Both the position numbers and the translations under genes were made by a program. From Pollenia angustigena (lineage: Eukaryota; Arthropoda; Insecta; Diptera; Polleniidae): a stretch of DNA of 64,000 bases. Positions 22,441 through 34,527 of the stretch are shown piece after piece. A model generated the notes under the pieces. The model was not told the DNA's origin. It saw nothing but the letters and a program-made list of their open reading frames with translations, and ran no database searches. Every line of letters starts with the position of its first letter. The first letter of the stretch is position 1. The DNA is taken from positions 100,216,151 through 100,280,150 of the forward strand of contig OV884060.1 of assembly GCA_930367215.1 (NCBI GenBank), read 5' to 3'.

Positions 22441-23716
22441 CCTCTAACATGATGAGTCTATACTTAACACTAACATCATATTATTGTAAATGTTAACTAT
22501 TTCATGTCAGTTGTAGACTGCATTTAAAGTTGCCCAAATCATATAAAAAATCTTGGGAACTCCCGCACAAATTTCCCCGAAAATTCTATAGAAAACACTT
22601 TCCCCGAGTGACTATTTCTTGTTTCCAAACCTAAAGAAATGGCTCGGCGGAAAGAGATTTGACTCTAACGACGAAATTATCTCACAAATATGTATGTACC
22701 TATTTGATGACCTCGACAAAAAAATAAATTTTTTTAACTTAGCTAAATTAGTTGGAAAATTGATTGTTATAACCTCTAAAAAAACATAAAAATTTAATTT
22801 ATTTAAAAATAATATCCTTTTTGTATCCAAAAGATATGCGCTGATATTTTGGAAGCTGTTTGGTTTTTTCCTTAACAATATTTGCACGAATTAATATAAT
22901 AGGGTGTTCTTCCGGAAGATACTCGCCATTTCCCTGGAAAAATGTTTAAAGTCCTCAGGAATTTATAGACGGAAATATTCGAATTAAATTTAAGTTTTTG
23001 TAACATTAATGGCCAATATCACCAATTCTATTTAAATATCGATTCATATTTAAAATTGTTTTTCATATAATTTGATTTTTTTTTCATGAAAAAGGAATTT
23101 GAAACATAAATTGATATTTAAAAAAATTGGAGAAATAGGCCATAAATTGCGCTTTCTGTTAGTTTATTAATGCCGAAAGAAGCAAAGGAAAGGAGGAAAG
23201 GACTCTTACGCAACTTGAGCAACTGGTAATTTTTCAAAAAAGTGTCTAGTTTTTAAAAATAATTTACAGAGCATTTCAGCAGCTTATCAGAAACATGGAA
23301 ATGGGAAAACGTACGAAAATACATATATTCCAACAAATTAAAAGGAAAAATGTCTGACGCACAAAGTAAAGGCCGGGATTTACTATCCTACACAATCGTA
23401 CGGTTTATTCTCACGAAAATCGTACGGAATTCTGTCCGACATAAAAAAAAGTCTGCAAAATCTGCTGTCAATGCCACACTATCCCACAAAAATTATGCAA
23501 TCATATGACTCAACTACTTTACAAGTAAATGCAACTCTGATCGCTTAGAATTTTTTATTATAAGAAAATTTTCATAAGCATTTGCAGGTCGGACAGACTT
23601 TTCAAAAAAATATGCCACAAAATTTATTTTTAAGCCACACTATCCTACTTTATGAGCAAACACGATTTTTTGACAAATCGTGCGACTGAATTGGAAAGTA
23701 CATCGCCGACTTAAAC
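22441..23716. other. Non-coding region with a small palindromic MITE
   Basis: At 23008-23155 'ATTAATGGCCAATATC' pairs imperfectly with the reverse of 'AGAAATAGGCCATAAAT'; a relative lies at 57600-57675. 'CGTACGGT..' and 'CACTATCC' words near 23390-23660 look like an unassigned TE. No gene. Confidence 0.4.
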
Positions 23717-24294
23717 AATATCAATGTCAAATTAACATGGCGCAATTCTGATTAAAAATTTCTGCAAAGGAATGGACTTAATTTAAAATTATTATTGTTC
23801 AATATTATTTAAAAATTAAAAATGCTTAAATAACATTTTTCAATATTGAATTCATAAAGATAAATTCCTAAGCACTTTTTGTTAAAATTATTTACTATGA
23901 TTTTTAATTTATTTCATGTTGTAAAATTACTTTCTTCACAAAAAATAATTTAATGAAAATTTGATGAACTTTTGCCTAATCAAAATTAGGATTAAAAACC
24001 ATAAACTGTTTAACAAAATAATCACAATACTAACTATTAATTGTTATAGTTTTTTCTAAATTATCTACATAAAAAAATTTAATAAATTTGTTTTAAAGAT
24101 TTTCTGATCAATCATCAAAAAATTTTTAATTCTACAAATTCCTTGTTCGAATTGAAAATATTATATTTCTGTGTATAGTAATTTTTAAAGAAAAAATGTT
24201 GTTAATCATGTTAAATTAACATAAAGTAACTACAAAGCAAAAATGTAACATTACCCTTTTTATCGTCGATTTTACATTGATGTTTTTCTGTGTG
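23717..24294. mobile_element. Truncated relative of the 8424-12826 shell element
   Basis: 'ATCAATGTCAAATTAAC', 'TTCAATATTGAATTC' and the right end 'CGATTTTACATTGATG...CTGTGTG' match the shell at 8424-12826. The left tip is missing. A SINE tail fragment (about 23935-24045) lies inside. Confidence 0.5.
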
Positions 24295-24724
24295 CAGAAT
24301 TTTATAAAATGTTAACCATTATAAATATAATGATGATAAATCATCTAATTTCAACCAAATGCTATATGAAATCAACTCGAATGTTTTTCAAAATAAATTC
24401 CAGTAATTTTAATCCCGATTTGTGTTTGATAAGTTTTAAGTACGATGACTTGAGAGACTTTTTTTGAACTCTAATATCCTAAATATATTCCAAACAATAT
24501 AATCGATTTAGTTTTTACTGATTAAGCACGTTTTATTGCTTTAAATTGCGATTGATTGCCAATAAATTGTCTGCGTTCCCGGAAAAGGAAACTAGAAACG
24601 ATAGGCAGGATATTTAAAAAAGTGGAATAAATATGTTTGTGTAGTTGTTAACTGAAAAGTCCAAATTTTTTATGGTAATTTTAATTCCAAACTACATATA
24701 ACAAATCCTCATTCTGTGAAATAA

Positions 24725-24870
24725 AAAGTTTTAATCCAAATTTTTTTTTTTTATATTTTTAATTAGGCTTAAGTTCATGAAATTTAATTTTTCATTAAAT
24801 TATTTTTTTATGAAGAAAGGAATTTTACAACATGAAAATTAATTAAAATTGTTATTGATAATCTTACCAA
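24725..24870 (-). repeat. SINE tail fragment
   Basis: Contains, on the plus strand, 'TAGGCTTAAGTTCATG' and 'GAAGAAAGGAATTTTAC', the reverse of the conserved 3' body seen in the full copies at 25780 and 26341. No tRNA-like head remains. Confidence 0.65.
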
Positions 24871-25555
24871 GTTACCGCTTACCAAGTTACCGCACTGCAA
24901 GCAACTCAGAGCTAACTTTAAATTAATTTTTTTTAAGCTAGTTGTGGTTGATGCCTGGATTATTTTTAATGGAGTCAACTGACTATTTTAACATTGGCAT
25001 GTCGTAGGAAGTAGTCAATTGTCCGTCTCTGCATGACTTTTCAGTAAGTTAGTAAGGTAGTAGTTTGCTTTTAGCTAACTTTATGTTAATACACCATAAG
25101 CTTAAAAAGGAAAAGATTTTATATTTAATTATTAAAAACTATTTTATTTTAGTATTTTTCTTTTTATTTTGAATTCAGTTTTGTAAATATTTAAAGTATT
25201 TTTACTTCCATTTTTTATGCATTCTGCATGGACTTTTCGTTTTTTTATAAACTTAAAGGTATTTCTAATGTCCGTATCTTCCTCATTTGAGACAAATTAT
25301 CGGCAGGCGTCATGACGCGTCACTGCGATACTAAATTTTTGCAAATACAAAACAATAAACAGTTTTAAAAATCCAAATCAAAATAACAAAAGAAAACAAA
25401 GATAAGAAACAAACGAAAATAAAAAAAATTGCCGCACAGAATTCACTCGCATTGATTTCGGGAAATTTCTGCATTTATTTATAGTTAGCTTGTAGTTAGT
25501 TGTTAAAAAGTTAATTAGAAATGCGTTATTTTTGTAGACGACTACCAAATTGCTT

Positions 25556-25710
25556 GCAGGGCGCTCTTTTTTGTTTTTAAAGACTTTGCATTCTTTTATA
25601 CGGTTTCCGACTGCATGATTTTAAACTTTTCAAAACGTTTTTTCTACATGACTCAAAATCGTTGTTCATTTTTCAATTCACAATTGCCAATATTTTTCAA
25701 GCCATCCAAA
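25556..25710. repeat. Fragment homologous to 21898-22020
   Basis: 'ACGGTTTCCGACTGCATG' and the following 'CCAATATTTTTCAAGCC' match the stretch beside the possible hAT remnant. Non-coding here. Confidence 0.45.
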
Positions 25711-25779
25711 TCCAAATTTTTAATATTTTTAATTAGGCTTAAGTTCATGAAATTTAATTTTTCATTAAATTATTTTTAT
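25711..25779 (-). repeat. SINE tail fragment joined head-on to a full SINE
   Basis: A 69-bp inverted piece of the SINE body ('TAGGCTTAAGTTCATG...TTAAATTATTTTT') directly abuts the head of the next copy, making an inverted pair. Confidence 0.65.
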
Positions 25780-26056
25780 GCGAGTGTAAGACGGCAAATC
25801 CATCTGAGGAGATTGAGTGGTTGCGATCGAAACATGTCATGGTAACCTGCCGGCCGGGGTTCGAGCCCCAGCCACGTCAAGAATGAAAGATTGTCAATAA
25901 CAATTTTAATTAATTTTCATGTAGTAAAATTCCTTTCTTCATAAAAATAATTTAATGAAAAATTAAATTTCATGAACTTAAGCCTAATTAAAAATATTAA
26001 AAATTTGGATTAAAAACCATAAATAGTTCAACAAAATAACCACAATACTAATTATT
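25780..26056 (+). mobile_element. tRNA-derived SINE, full copy 1
   Basis: The head 'GCGAGTGTAAGACGG' is followed by a possible A box ('GAGTGGTTGCGATCG') and, about 30 bp on, the B box GGTTCGAGCCCC, the usual internal RNA polymerase III promoter. The body carries 'AAAATTCCTTTCTTCAT' and 'TGAACTTAAGCCTAATT', and the 3' end is 'ACCACAATACTAATTATT'. No coding. Same as the copy at 26341 with few differences. Confidence 0.75.
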
Positions 26057-26340
26057 GTTAAAGCTAAGGCACGAGCTCTATGTGTACATTTGTCCTTCAA
26101 GTTGTGCTGAAAAAGGTCAACAGAAAAGAAAAAGACAAAATGAAAAAACAAAAAATGTACTTGGACTTCAAGAAAAATTCTTGACAAAAATACGAAAAAA
26201 CAGAAGTAAGGAAAAAACATGTTAAATCAATTAAAATGGATAATCATTCAGGAGAGCCAATTTCGATCTACTAAATGTTAGAATACAATTTGGTTTAAGG
26301 ATTGATGTTTGACTATTGACGTCAGCAGTCGTCGATGGCT

Positions 26341-26624
26341 GCGAGTGTAAGACGGCAAATCCACCTGAGGAGATTGAGTGGTTGCAATCGAAACATGTCA
26401 TGGTAACCTGCCGGCCGGGGTTCGAGCCCCAGCCACGTCAAGGATGAAAGATAATCAATAAAATTTTAATTAATTTTCATGTTGTAAAATTCCTTTCTTC
26501 ATAAAAAAATAATTTAATGAAAAATTAAATTTCATGAACTTAAGCCTAATTAAAAATATTAAAAAAAAAAATTTGGATTAAAAACCATAAATAGTTCAAC
26601 AAAATAACCACAATACTAATTATT
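26341..26624 (+). mobile_element. tRNA-derived SINE, full copy 2
   Basis: Same architecture as copy 1: head, A-box-like and B-box sequences, conserved body, 'ACCACAATACTAATTATT' end. It lies about 285 bp downstream of copy 1 in the same orientation. High similarity suggests recent origin or local duplication. Confidence 0.75.
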
Positions 26625-27950
26625 TTTAAAAAGTTTTAATAAAAATGGAAATGGGCTTTTGTAAAAATTAAAATATTTCTTTTTGCTTTTAATCATAAAA
26701 AAAACTTATAAACATACATACAAACATATACATATAACAATAGAATTGAATTTTTTTTAAATCTATTAAGTTTTTGAATAACATATGAAATTAAAAACGT
26801 ATTCTCGGCATTTGAACGTGACAATTGAGGAAAACAGTGCAGAAATTCTATATTCTATTGCACAAACAAAATATGTATGTATGTACTTCATGTGGTTATT
26901 GTTGCTTTTTATTTGTACATGTCTTTACCGATATTTTTCAAATGAACAAAAACAATTAAATAAAAAAAATTCACATTTTATAGTTTTTTTTCGCAGTTTC
27001 TTCCTGAAAGTAATTTCGCAACTTGAAACTTTAATGGGAATCTTTCAATAAAAGTACAATATTAAAGAAAGGTTAATTTTTGTTATAGATCAGGAAATGT
27101 GGAAAAACATTAAATTGCTATAAAATGTTTTTAAGATTTAAACGCAATTCACAATCTTGTGTGAATGCATTTGCATCATTGCTTTGCAAAATGGTTAAGT
27201 ATATTTTTATAGAACTATTATGTAATGCATTTGCACAAGATTGTGAGTGAATTGCGCCAATATAATTTTCTTGACAATTATTATTGTCATCATTAAAAAT
27301 TCAATGGCCAAATTGAAATGTATTTATAGCGGCGTATTTAACTGGTTTTATGTTTAAACAAAAAAATTTGTCATTGCAGTTGTAAAGTCAAGAACTTTGA
27401 ATTAAAACAAGAAAATATTTTTCCATCCGAATTAAATAAAAACTGTTAAAAGCCAATAAAAATTCTAGATTATAGTAAAAAAACTTCAGGAATGTTAAAA
27501 GAGTAAAATGACTAGTTTACATCCATTTTTATTTTTAATTTACATCACATCAAAGTGGGAGATTTCGGAAAAAACCCTGAAACTTTGTTATTACTTTTCG
27601 TAAAGCAACAAAACTGAGGCCGAGGGAGAAGTAGCTAAAAGCCGTTGTACTAACGTTTTAAAATTATTGCCACGCCCATTAATAATGCTCCTTATGCTGT
27701 AGTGCCCGTGTCGCCGCCAATTGTTGTCTAATTTTCAAGACATAATATTCAATATATATAAATATGTATATTTGTCTTTGATAAATATAGCCGTATTAAG
27801 GAGCTATATTTATCAGATTATCAAATTAGAGCTAACAATAAGTTTTTCTTTATTTAAATTTAAACTAATTCATACATAAACATAAATATTAATACAAAAA
27901 AAGAAAAGTTTGAAATTTGTATTATGCAAAAGGTGTCAGTAAGAAGGTAG
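26625..27950. other. Non-coding region with a small MITE at 27142-27258
   Basis: The MITE has arms 'ACGCAATTCAC..AATCTTGTG' and its reverse complement with 'TCACAATCTTGTG', and 'AATGCATTTGCA' inside. The 88-codon frame at 26785-27051 has no recognisable domain. The rest is unannotated. Confidence 0.45.
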
Positions 27951-28077
27951 CTATGACACTAGCAACCCATGAGGAAAGAGGGATATGGGTATTTATTAGA
28001 AGGTTGGTGGATCTCGATTAGGCTGATGACATCTATTTGCTATCCCACAACTACAATGACATGGCAGAAAAGATTAA
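27951..28077 (+). pseudogene. LINE reverse transcriptase fragment (ADD box)
   Basis: The frame reads ERGIWVFIRRLVDLD*ADD then IYLLSHNYNDMAEKI, the region around the YADD catalytic box of a non-LTR reverse transcriptase, with the Tyr codon turned to TAG. It is interrupted by the TAA-flanked insertion 28078-29044 and continues in frame after it. This family differs from the LINE at 13.9-16.8 kb. Confidence 0.7.
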
Positions 28078-29044
28078 TGGTGTTTTCTTTTCTGACAAAA
28101 ATGTTCCATGTATGCTACCATTCGCACGGGTTTTTGTTCTCTTCTAAAAATATATGCAAAAATGTGAAAAGTGGTCGTTTTCCTTTCTAAATATGTTGCA
28201 ACAATAAATGACAAATTTGTTCCATTTCTTATCCGCAGTTATAATTGAGTGTGAGATACTACCCTTTTTTGCATCTGCGTAAAGTACTTTTTTTTGCAAG
28301 CAAGTATTTTTTATTAAGTTTTTTCTTGTGTTTGCGTACAATTTGCGTTATATTGTGATGGATATAAAAACTTTTTGTTTTTCATTTTTTTTTTTTTTAG
28401 TTTTATTTAATAATTTTTAATATTTTTAATTAGGCTTAAGTTCATCAAATTTAATTTTCATTAAATTATTTTTTATGAAGAAAGGAATTTTACAACATGA
28501 AAATTAATTAAAATTTACTGATAATTTTTCATTCTTGACTCAATGAATGAAAAATTATCAGTAAATTTTAATTAATTTTCATGTTGTAAAATTCCTTTCT
28601 TCATAAAAAATAATTTAATGAAAATTAAATTTGATGAACTTAAGCCTAATTAAAAATATTAAAAATTTGGATTAAAAACCATAAATAGTTCAACAAAATA
28701 ACCACAATACTAATTATTATTTAATAATTATATTTTTTTTTGTCGCAAAATTTTTAACAACAGCTGACATTAATTATAGAAAATCAGTGCTGTTAACGCT
28801 TATGGAATTCAAAGAAAACTTAATGTTGAAAATTGCTACAAGCGTGGTGAATATCGCTTTAAATACAAACTTTGCATTCAATATTTAACATGCAAAATAC
28901 ACATTAGTGTTGAGTGTAAAACGTAGCTATTATTTTGTTCTATTGTAATTTAGAAAAATGTATCACTTTCTAAGGCTTCGTGTAACCTAATAAATATATT
29001 ACACAACTATAATGCATCATTATTTTTTAGAAAATAAAACACCA
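28078..29044. mobile_element. Harbinger-like insertion with TAA duplication
   Basis: Inverted tips TGGTGTTTTCTTTTCT and TGGTGTTTTATTTTCT (one mismatch in 16). TAA lies on both sides (28075-28077, 29045-29047). A 3-bp TAA duplication is typical of PIF/Harbinger. Removing one TAA and the element joins the flanking reverse-transcriptase codons in frame, which supports the borders. No transposase; two inverted SINE tails lie inside. Confidence 0.7.
28425..28725. repeat. Head-to-head SINE tails forming a long palindrome
   Basis: About 130-bp arms, nearly identical, meet around 28541-28548 ('TTCATTCTTGACTCAATGAATG'-like centre). Both arms are the SINE body; the right arm continues to the 'CAATACTAATTATT' end. 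The transcript or single strand would fold into a long hairpin. Confidence 0.75.
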
Positions 29045-29047
29045 TAA

Positions 29048-29330
29048 GTACTATTAAAACGAAGCAGCAAAATCCGGTATAAAGATAAATATAGCCAAAG
29101 CCAAGGTGATGCAAATGAGTCAGTCCGTCTACCAACAAAACATTCTCACGAAACGGAGCTAAAAAAGATAATGTTACCAAATTTTGCTACTCGGGCAGTC
29201 TCCTAACAGAAACTCGGGCTCCAGCGATTATGTTAAAAATCGCTTCACAATTATTCTTTTGGTCTCCTAAATCGCATCTGACGGTCTCCACCAGAGAACT
29301 GCAAAATCACTATTTTTCTTGATTTATTCA
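29048..29330 (+). pseudogene. LINE reverse transcriptase fragment (downstream part)
   Basis: NEAAKSGIKINIAK then KVMQMSQ, followed, with frameshifts, by VTKFCYSGSLLTE and DYVKNR: the segment just after the ADD box in the same LINE family. Decayed. Confidence 0.65.
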
Positions 29331-29474
29331 TACGCTAAAATTTACATTCAATCTTTGCTTGCAAAACAAAGTTCCTCGTTGGTAATTTTTACATCGTTTC
29401 GTTCACATTTGATTTTTGCATTTATTCATTTTTTATTGAAAGTGCTTTATTTGCATTTTTGTTGCGCATGCAAT

Positions 29475-31215
29475 CAGTGTGACCACAACTAAAAAAAAAA
29501 ATGGATGCTAAATGGGGATTTAAACAATGCTAAAAATAAAATTTGAAAATGCTAAAAAAATGCTGAATTTTCTTAAATAATTGTATCATTTAAATGAATG
29601 GATTATACATTAATTTACCTGAAAATATTATATTTCTTTAAAATAAAATAAAGTTAACATAAAAAAAATTATATACATACATAGACCCAAAAAAAAAATT
29701 TCATCATTTCGCGAAGCACTAATGGTACATTTAACAAAATAAGCGCACAATTATGCGCTACGCAATAAGACATACAGAAATGCAGTAAAGTAAGTGAAGA
29801 AACTCTCAACAACTTTTATAAAAAAAAAAAAAATAACATTTCAAGTGCTACGGCATTCCCTTACTACGAAGCAGGTTTGTAAGGGAGAGTACTAAAAAAT
29901 AACTGTGTCAAGACATTCAGTGTGTAAAGCTGATCGTTACATCCAATAATTTTTTTATGAGCTGAATAATGCGCTTCATGTGTCAAAAATGTATTGCTTC
30001 AAAGTGGGAACTCGCCATATAAAATTCATGCCTTCCGTATGCGCAATGGTAAGCGCAACTTTTATGTTTCTCCCTTACAAACCTGCTTCGTTGGAAGCTC
30101 CATTTTTTACTGGGGATTTATTTAATAAAAACAGTAGTTTGACAAAAGCTAGCGATTTTCTAACCAAAAAAACAAAAGGCCCTATCTAAAAAATATTACA
30201 TGATAAACGCCTTAAGTCCTAACCTACAGTTTGCAAAATATGCAACATTGTTAACTGTCAAAAAAGCAGATAAGGCGCAACCATAATGTGATTAAGTTGG
30301 CTTAAGCAAATGTGCGAATACATGTAAATCATATGAGGCAAACCATACTGAACTTAAAGAAAATTTTTGTTAAGTTTTATGAAGCTGTTATTTGCTTACG
30401 CAAAGTCCGAAACGGATCGCACATACCGTACAGAATCAAATGTTTTTTGATTTTGTTTTTGTTTTTTTTTTTAAATACATTTGAGAGACTTAAGGTGTTA
30501 CAAGAAAAGTAGAAGAAAAATAAATTATAAACAGTTTAATGATATTAAGGGTTTTGTCGAAAATGAATTGTGTGTAGTTTTATAAATAATGATATTTTAT
30601 ACTTGAAATTTAGCTGCATCATAGATCTTGAAGAAGATAATAAGAATATGTAATAAAATTAAAAAGCACTTTAGTCAACTTAAGCCATTATATGTAAAAT
30701 AAAAATTGTCATTGAAAACATAAAAGACTATTCAACAGCATTTTCAGTAAATTTAATTACGCATTAAACACAGCATTATATGAATAGTTTTCCTTAATTT
30801 CCAAAGTGTTGGTAAAAATACCATTAGAATATGATCTGTTTTCATCATATTCTAAACACCTATCCAGAATTCAATAGCTTTTGCCATTGCTATTCCAAAA
30901 CCGTTTTTTTTTTCTGTAGTAAAATCTACCATTTCTTCTTTAATTTCTTTGGTGTTTACAGGGTTGCTCTTATTATACATTTGTATAAACGTATAAATGA
31001 CAAAATACAGTTATAGAGATTGACAGAACTGATAAGTTATACTGTGAAATAGCAATATAGGTATAAAATTCTTAAGATTAAAAAATGCTAAATAATGCTA
31101 AAAAAATATTACTAAAATGCTGAAAATAATGCTAAATGCTATTTGAAAAATTCGCTGCTAAATCAAAATAAATAATGCTAAATTTAGCAGTGAAAATGCT
31201 AAAAGGGTCACACTG
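29475..31215. mobile_element. hAT element, 1741 bp, perfect 8-bp duplication
   Basis: Tips CAGTGTGACC on both ends. CATGCAAT is duplicated at 29467-29474 and 31216-31223. Subterminal regions are rich in AATGCTAAA words on the two sides, likely transposase binding sites. Only short meaningless frames inside. Within it, 'CGAAGCAGGTTTGTAAGGG' near 29870 is repeated inverted near 30068-30090, a nested MITE. Confidence 0.88.
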
Positions 31216-31279
31216 CATGCAATATAACACACATGTGTGAATTCAAAGGAACACATTCTTATACTTTTGCATTCAAGTA

Positions 31280-31653
31280 CCCTGCAAATAAAATTGGACC
31301 ACCTGATCCATTTTGATAAAATGGACTACTCCATGGACTGGTCCGATGTAATGCAAGCATGGACCATGTCATTGTTAAAAAGTGTTTGTAGTGAGACGAC
31401 ATGTCTTCGTTTTTTAACGACATGCTTTCGTTTTTAAACGACTTCAAAACTAATCCTCTTGAGTATACCATGGAGTAGTTTTAAAACTACTCCTTAGTGG
31501 TTCAAAGGTGGGTTATATGGTCCTCTCCTAGGACATGGTAATGTTAAATAGACCAGGTTTTTTCCATACGTTTGGGTTAGTTTTGGACTAGTCCTGGTCC
31601 CTTGTGGACTACTCTTTACACGCGTGTTTGGACTGGTCCTATTATTTGTAGTA
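31280..31653. mobile_element. MITE family with CCCTGCAAATAA ends, copy 1
   Basis: Long similarity to 47739-48144, including 'CTACTTGATCCATTTT'-type words, 'TAATCCTCTT.AGTA', 'ACCATGGAGTAGTTT' and 'GGACTAGTC'. Repeated GGACTA/TAGTCC words fill it. Non-coding. Confidence 0.65.
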
Positions 31654-32728
31654 GTCATTGTCCACTCGGTGGTGGTTGTTAATGGTAAACAACAATAACA
31701 ACAATAAACCACTCGAAGAGACGGTTTTTTTTAAATTAACAACAATAAAAACAACAATAACAAGAATACATTGTACCTACCAGAGAATGACAAAAGTATC
31801 ATTTTAAGTACTCTTTCAATATTAGTGAGAAAACATGTACGGACATGTATGGGTAAAGATCAAAACCATACACATACGTACCAATACCCATTACAACCCG
31901 GTGGCGTTTATGAGCGACATTGTCTTTATGACATTTTCATCGATGAATAATCGCACCAGAGTCAGAAACAAGTTGATATTTAGGTAGTTATGCATGACAA
32001 CGGCTTTGCAATGTCACTGTTCCCTTAAAAGGAAAAACTTAGCGGCATTGTCTGTTATGAATAGATCACGAAGTGAGCGCTGCGGGACTTTGACTGCTAC
32101 ATGTCTCCTTCAATGAATAAATCAGAAAATAACGGACCGTTTCTTTTTTCTGTTCCATTTATTACTTGAGTTTATTCTGTGTTTTCCTTGTCACTTTTCC
32201 TGAAAAAATTCACTAATGCAAGTTGATGATATTGTCTGTTACGACTCACAAACAAATGGACGCCTACAAGACAAAATCAACATTGGTCATCTATGACAGT
32301 TTGGACAAATACTTTAAAAATTCATATATGACACCAAAGTAAAATCAACACTTGTCATCGATGATTTAATATTGTCAGCGTTTGTCACGCTGAATCACTA
32401 TGACGTTCGCCACCGGGAAGCTAAAGTTGAATATGTAAGGTATACGCTGCCAATGTGTATTTGCATATGCCTGCACACGCACATAGCATAGGTAGACGAC
32501 ACGAGATGGAAGATATTGTTTTTTATGTATGCATGTAAGTATTGATTTGTATGTTGTGCTAATAAGAAAGAGTGAAACAACCACTCACTACATATTTATT
32601 TATAGCATTTGCTTAAGATACATGTACACGACATGTTTTTTACATCTGACTTGTCAACTTTTCATGTCACATGTTGCTGTGCATGTGTGTTGCAATTGCT
32701 GTTTAACAAAGTTTTTTTTAATTATTGT
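31654..32728. other. Unannotated sequence with recurring TGTCAT/ATGACA words
   Basis: No gene. Between 31900 and 32410 words such as 'ATTGTCTNTTATGA' and 'GTCATCNATGA' recur five or more times, hinting at an old TE with subterminal repeats, but no borders could be set. Confidence 0.35.
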
Positions 32729-32856
32729 TATTGTGTTTGGCGTATTTAAAATACGACTACGACTGTTTGGTAATAGATTAAAGAAAACAAATTCACGTTC
32801 TCTTTAATCTATAACCAAATAGTCGTAGGCGTATTTTAAATACGCCAAACACAATA
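32729..32856. mobile_element. Hairpin MITE, 128 bp
   Basis: Almost a full palindrome: arms of about 55 bp starting TATTGTGTTTGGCG meet around an 'ACAAATTCACG' loop. A related hairpin at 45722-45828 shares the 'GTAATAGATTAAAG' arm segment. Confidence 0.75.
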
Positions 32857-32879
32857 AGGGTGAATATTCGATCAAAAAC

Positions 32880-33300
32880 GTACATGTAATTTGCCCCTCG
32901 TGGTCATAGTTTGAAAAAAAATACATAGCTAATGTGTCCAAATAAATAAAAACCTTTATATTTTTTAAATTTTATTGAAATCTATTAAATAGTTTCGGAG
33001 AGGCAGAAATTGCCCCCTATAACCCTTTTAGTCATATATATAGATTATGTGTCTATGTAAATATGGATCTATCTATGTTTTAAATTTCATTAAGATCTGT
33101 TGGATAGTTTTGGAGTGGAATAAATTGCTCCCTATCTCCCCTCGTTATCCTATTTTTTAAATAAATACATAGCTCAAGTGTGTATATAAATATGAATATA
33201 TCTGTTTTAAATTTCATTAAAATCTGTCAGATAGCTTCGGAGAGCAGAAATTGCTCCTTCCCACCCCTCGAGGTCCTATTTTTTTATAAAAATGTATAGC
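32880..33300 (+). repeat. Mini-me-like repeat, copy 3 (tandem units only)
   Basis: Three to four units with 'GAGGCAGAAATTGC'-type cores near 32999, 33112 and 33240, each followed by 'CCCCTCGTGGTC'-like words. The head and the 'GGGTATAA' end are missing. Confidence 0.6.
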
Positions 33301-33581
33301 TTTTGTGTAGTTTTACATAGGTACTGCTGATGTTACGGACAAATTTATTTTAAATATCATAAATAATATGTACATAGTCCCATACCTGCCTAGTGACAAA
33401 GCACATTTTTGGTAAATTTTTTTTTTTTAATTTTTACACAGAAGTGCCAAAAATACTGAAGGTATATTTTTAAACATGGATATTCATGGGTATTGAATAA
33501 CATCTGCATAATATTCATGTATTTTTGTTTACTGAATGTGGTTGCGTGAAGATATTGCCGTGCATAAGTATAAGTAATAAC

Positions 33582-34527
33582 CAGTGTTTAAATTGCTTGC
33601 TTTAAAATAGCAACAGCACCGAAATTTTTGCTTTGTTTACATTTTTTGCTGCAAATTAAAAAACTGTATTTTTCAATGCCTTTTATTACTTTGATAGAGA
33701 GTAAGCAAAAGCAAAAAAGCAAAAGCAGAAAAAGAGAGAATAAATAATTTTTTTAGTCTCGCTATGTGTATGTTCTTTGCTTAATCAGTCAGCAACGCAA
33801 CAACTTAAGTAAGTAATAAATTTTGTTCAAGTTTTTTTTTGGCTTTTCATGCGCTTAAAGTCAGCAAGTTAACTTCTTTGCTGTTGCTGGCTGGCACTTC
33901 ATACATATATTTTGAATATTTTGAATTTCTTAGTATTTTTGCAGAAATAATGTTTAAAGATCATTACCGTTAGATGTTTTTTTTTGCGAAAAAAACTAAT
34001 TTTTGTTCTTTTATTTAGTGAGTTACGCAAAATCATATTTTATATGTACATACATATGAAAATAAATAAAACTTCACATGTTAGATTAAAAACTCTATCA
34101 CTTTTAAACATATGTATGTGTATGTGAGCAAATTTTACACATAGCTTGGTCATTATCAAAATAAAAATATTTTTCAATTATTCTTCGATTTACACGCGGC
34201 GCCATAATTCTTAGTTCTTACCGTCAAAGATTTTTTCAAAACAAATTTCTGCAACAGCGATCAAGTCAAAAAAATGTTAAACAGCCAGCCAAGCAACTAC
34301 ATAAAAAAAAAACAAAAACATATTACTTACAGCAACAGCATTTTTTTTAGTGGTTGCTTGACTGAATGTTTAAACTTTAAGCTGAGAACATACACATAGT
34401 GACAGTAAATACATTATTAACTCTCACTTTTTCTGCTTTTGCTTTTTGCTTTTACTGTGTTCTTTATCTTAAGTTAAGTTAAGCAATTACAAAAGCATTA
34501 AAAATAGTCAAGCATTTTTAAACACTG
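33582..34527. mobile_element. hAT element, 946 bp, perfect 8-bp duplication
   Basis: Tips CAGTGTTTAAA at both ends. GTAATAAC is duplicated at 33574-33581 and 34528-34535. Inverted subterminal 'GCAAAAGCAGAAAAAG' (near 33722) and 'CTTTTTCTGCTTTTGC' (near 34429). Non-coding. Confidence 0.88.

Noticed and set aside
25780..26440. A genuine tRNA gene at the GGTTCGAGCCCC sequences
   Set aside because: The sequence recurs with the same long non-tRNA body, lacks a clean cloverleaf, and is better explained as a SINE head.
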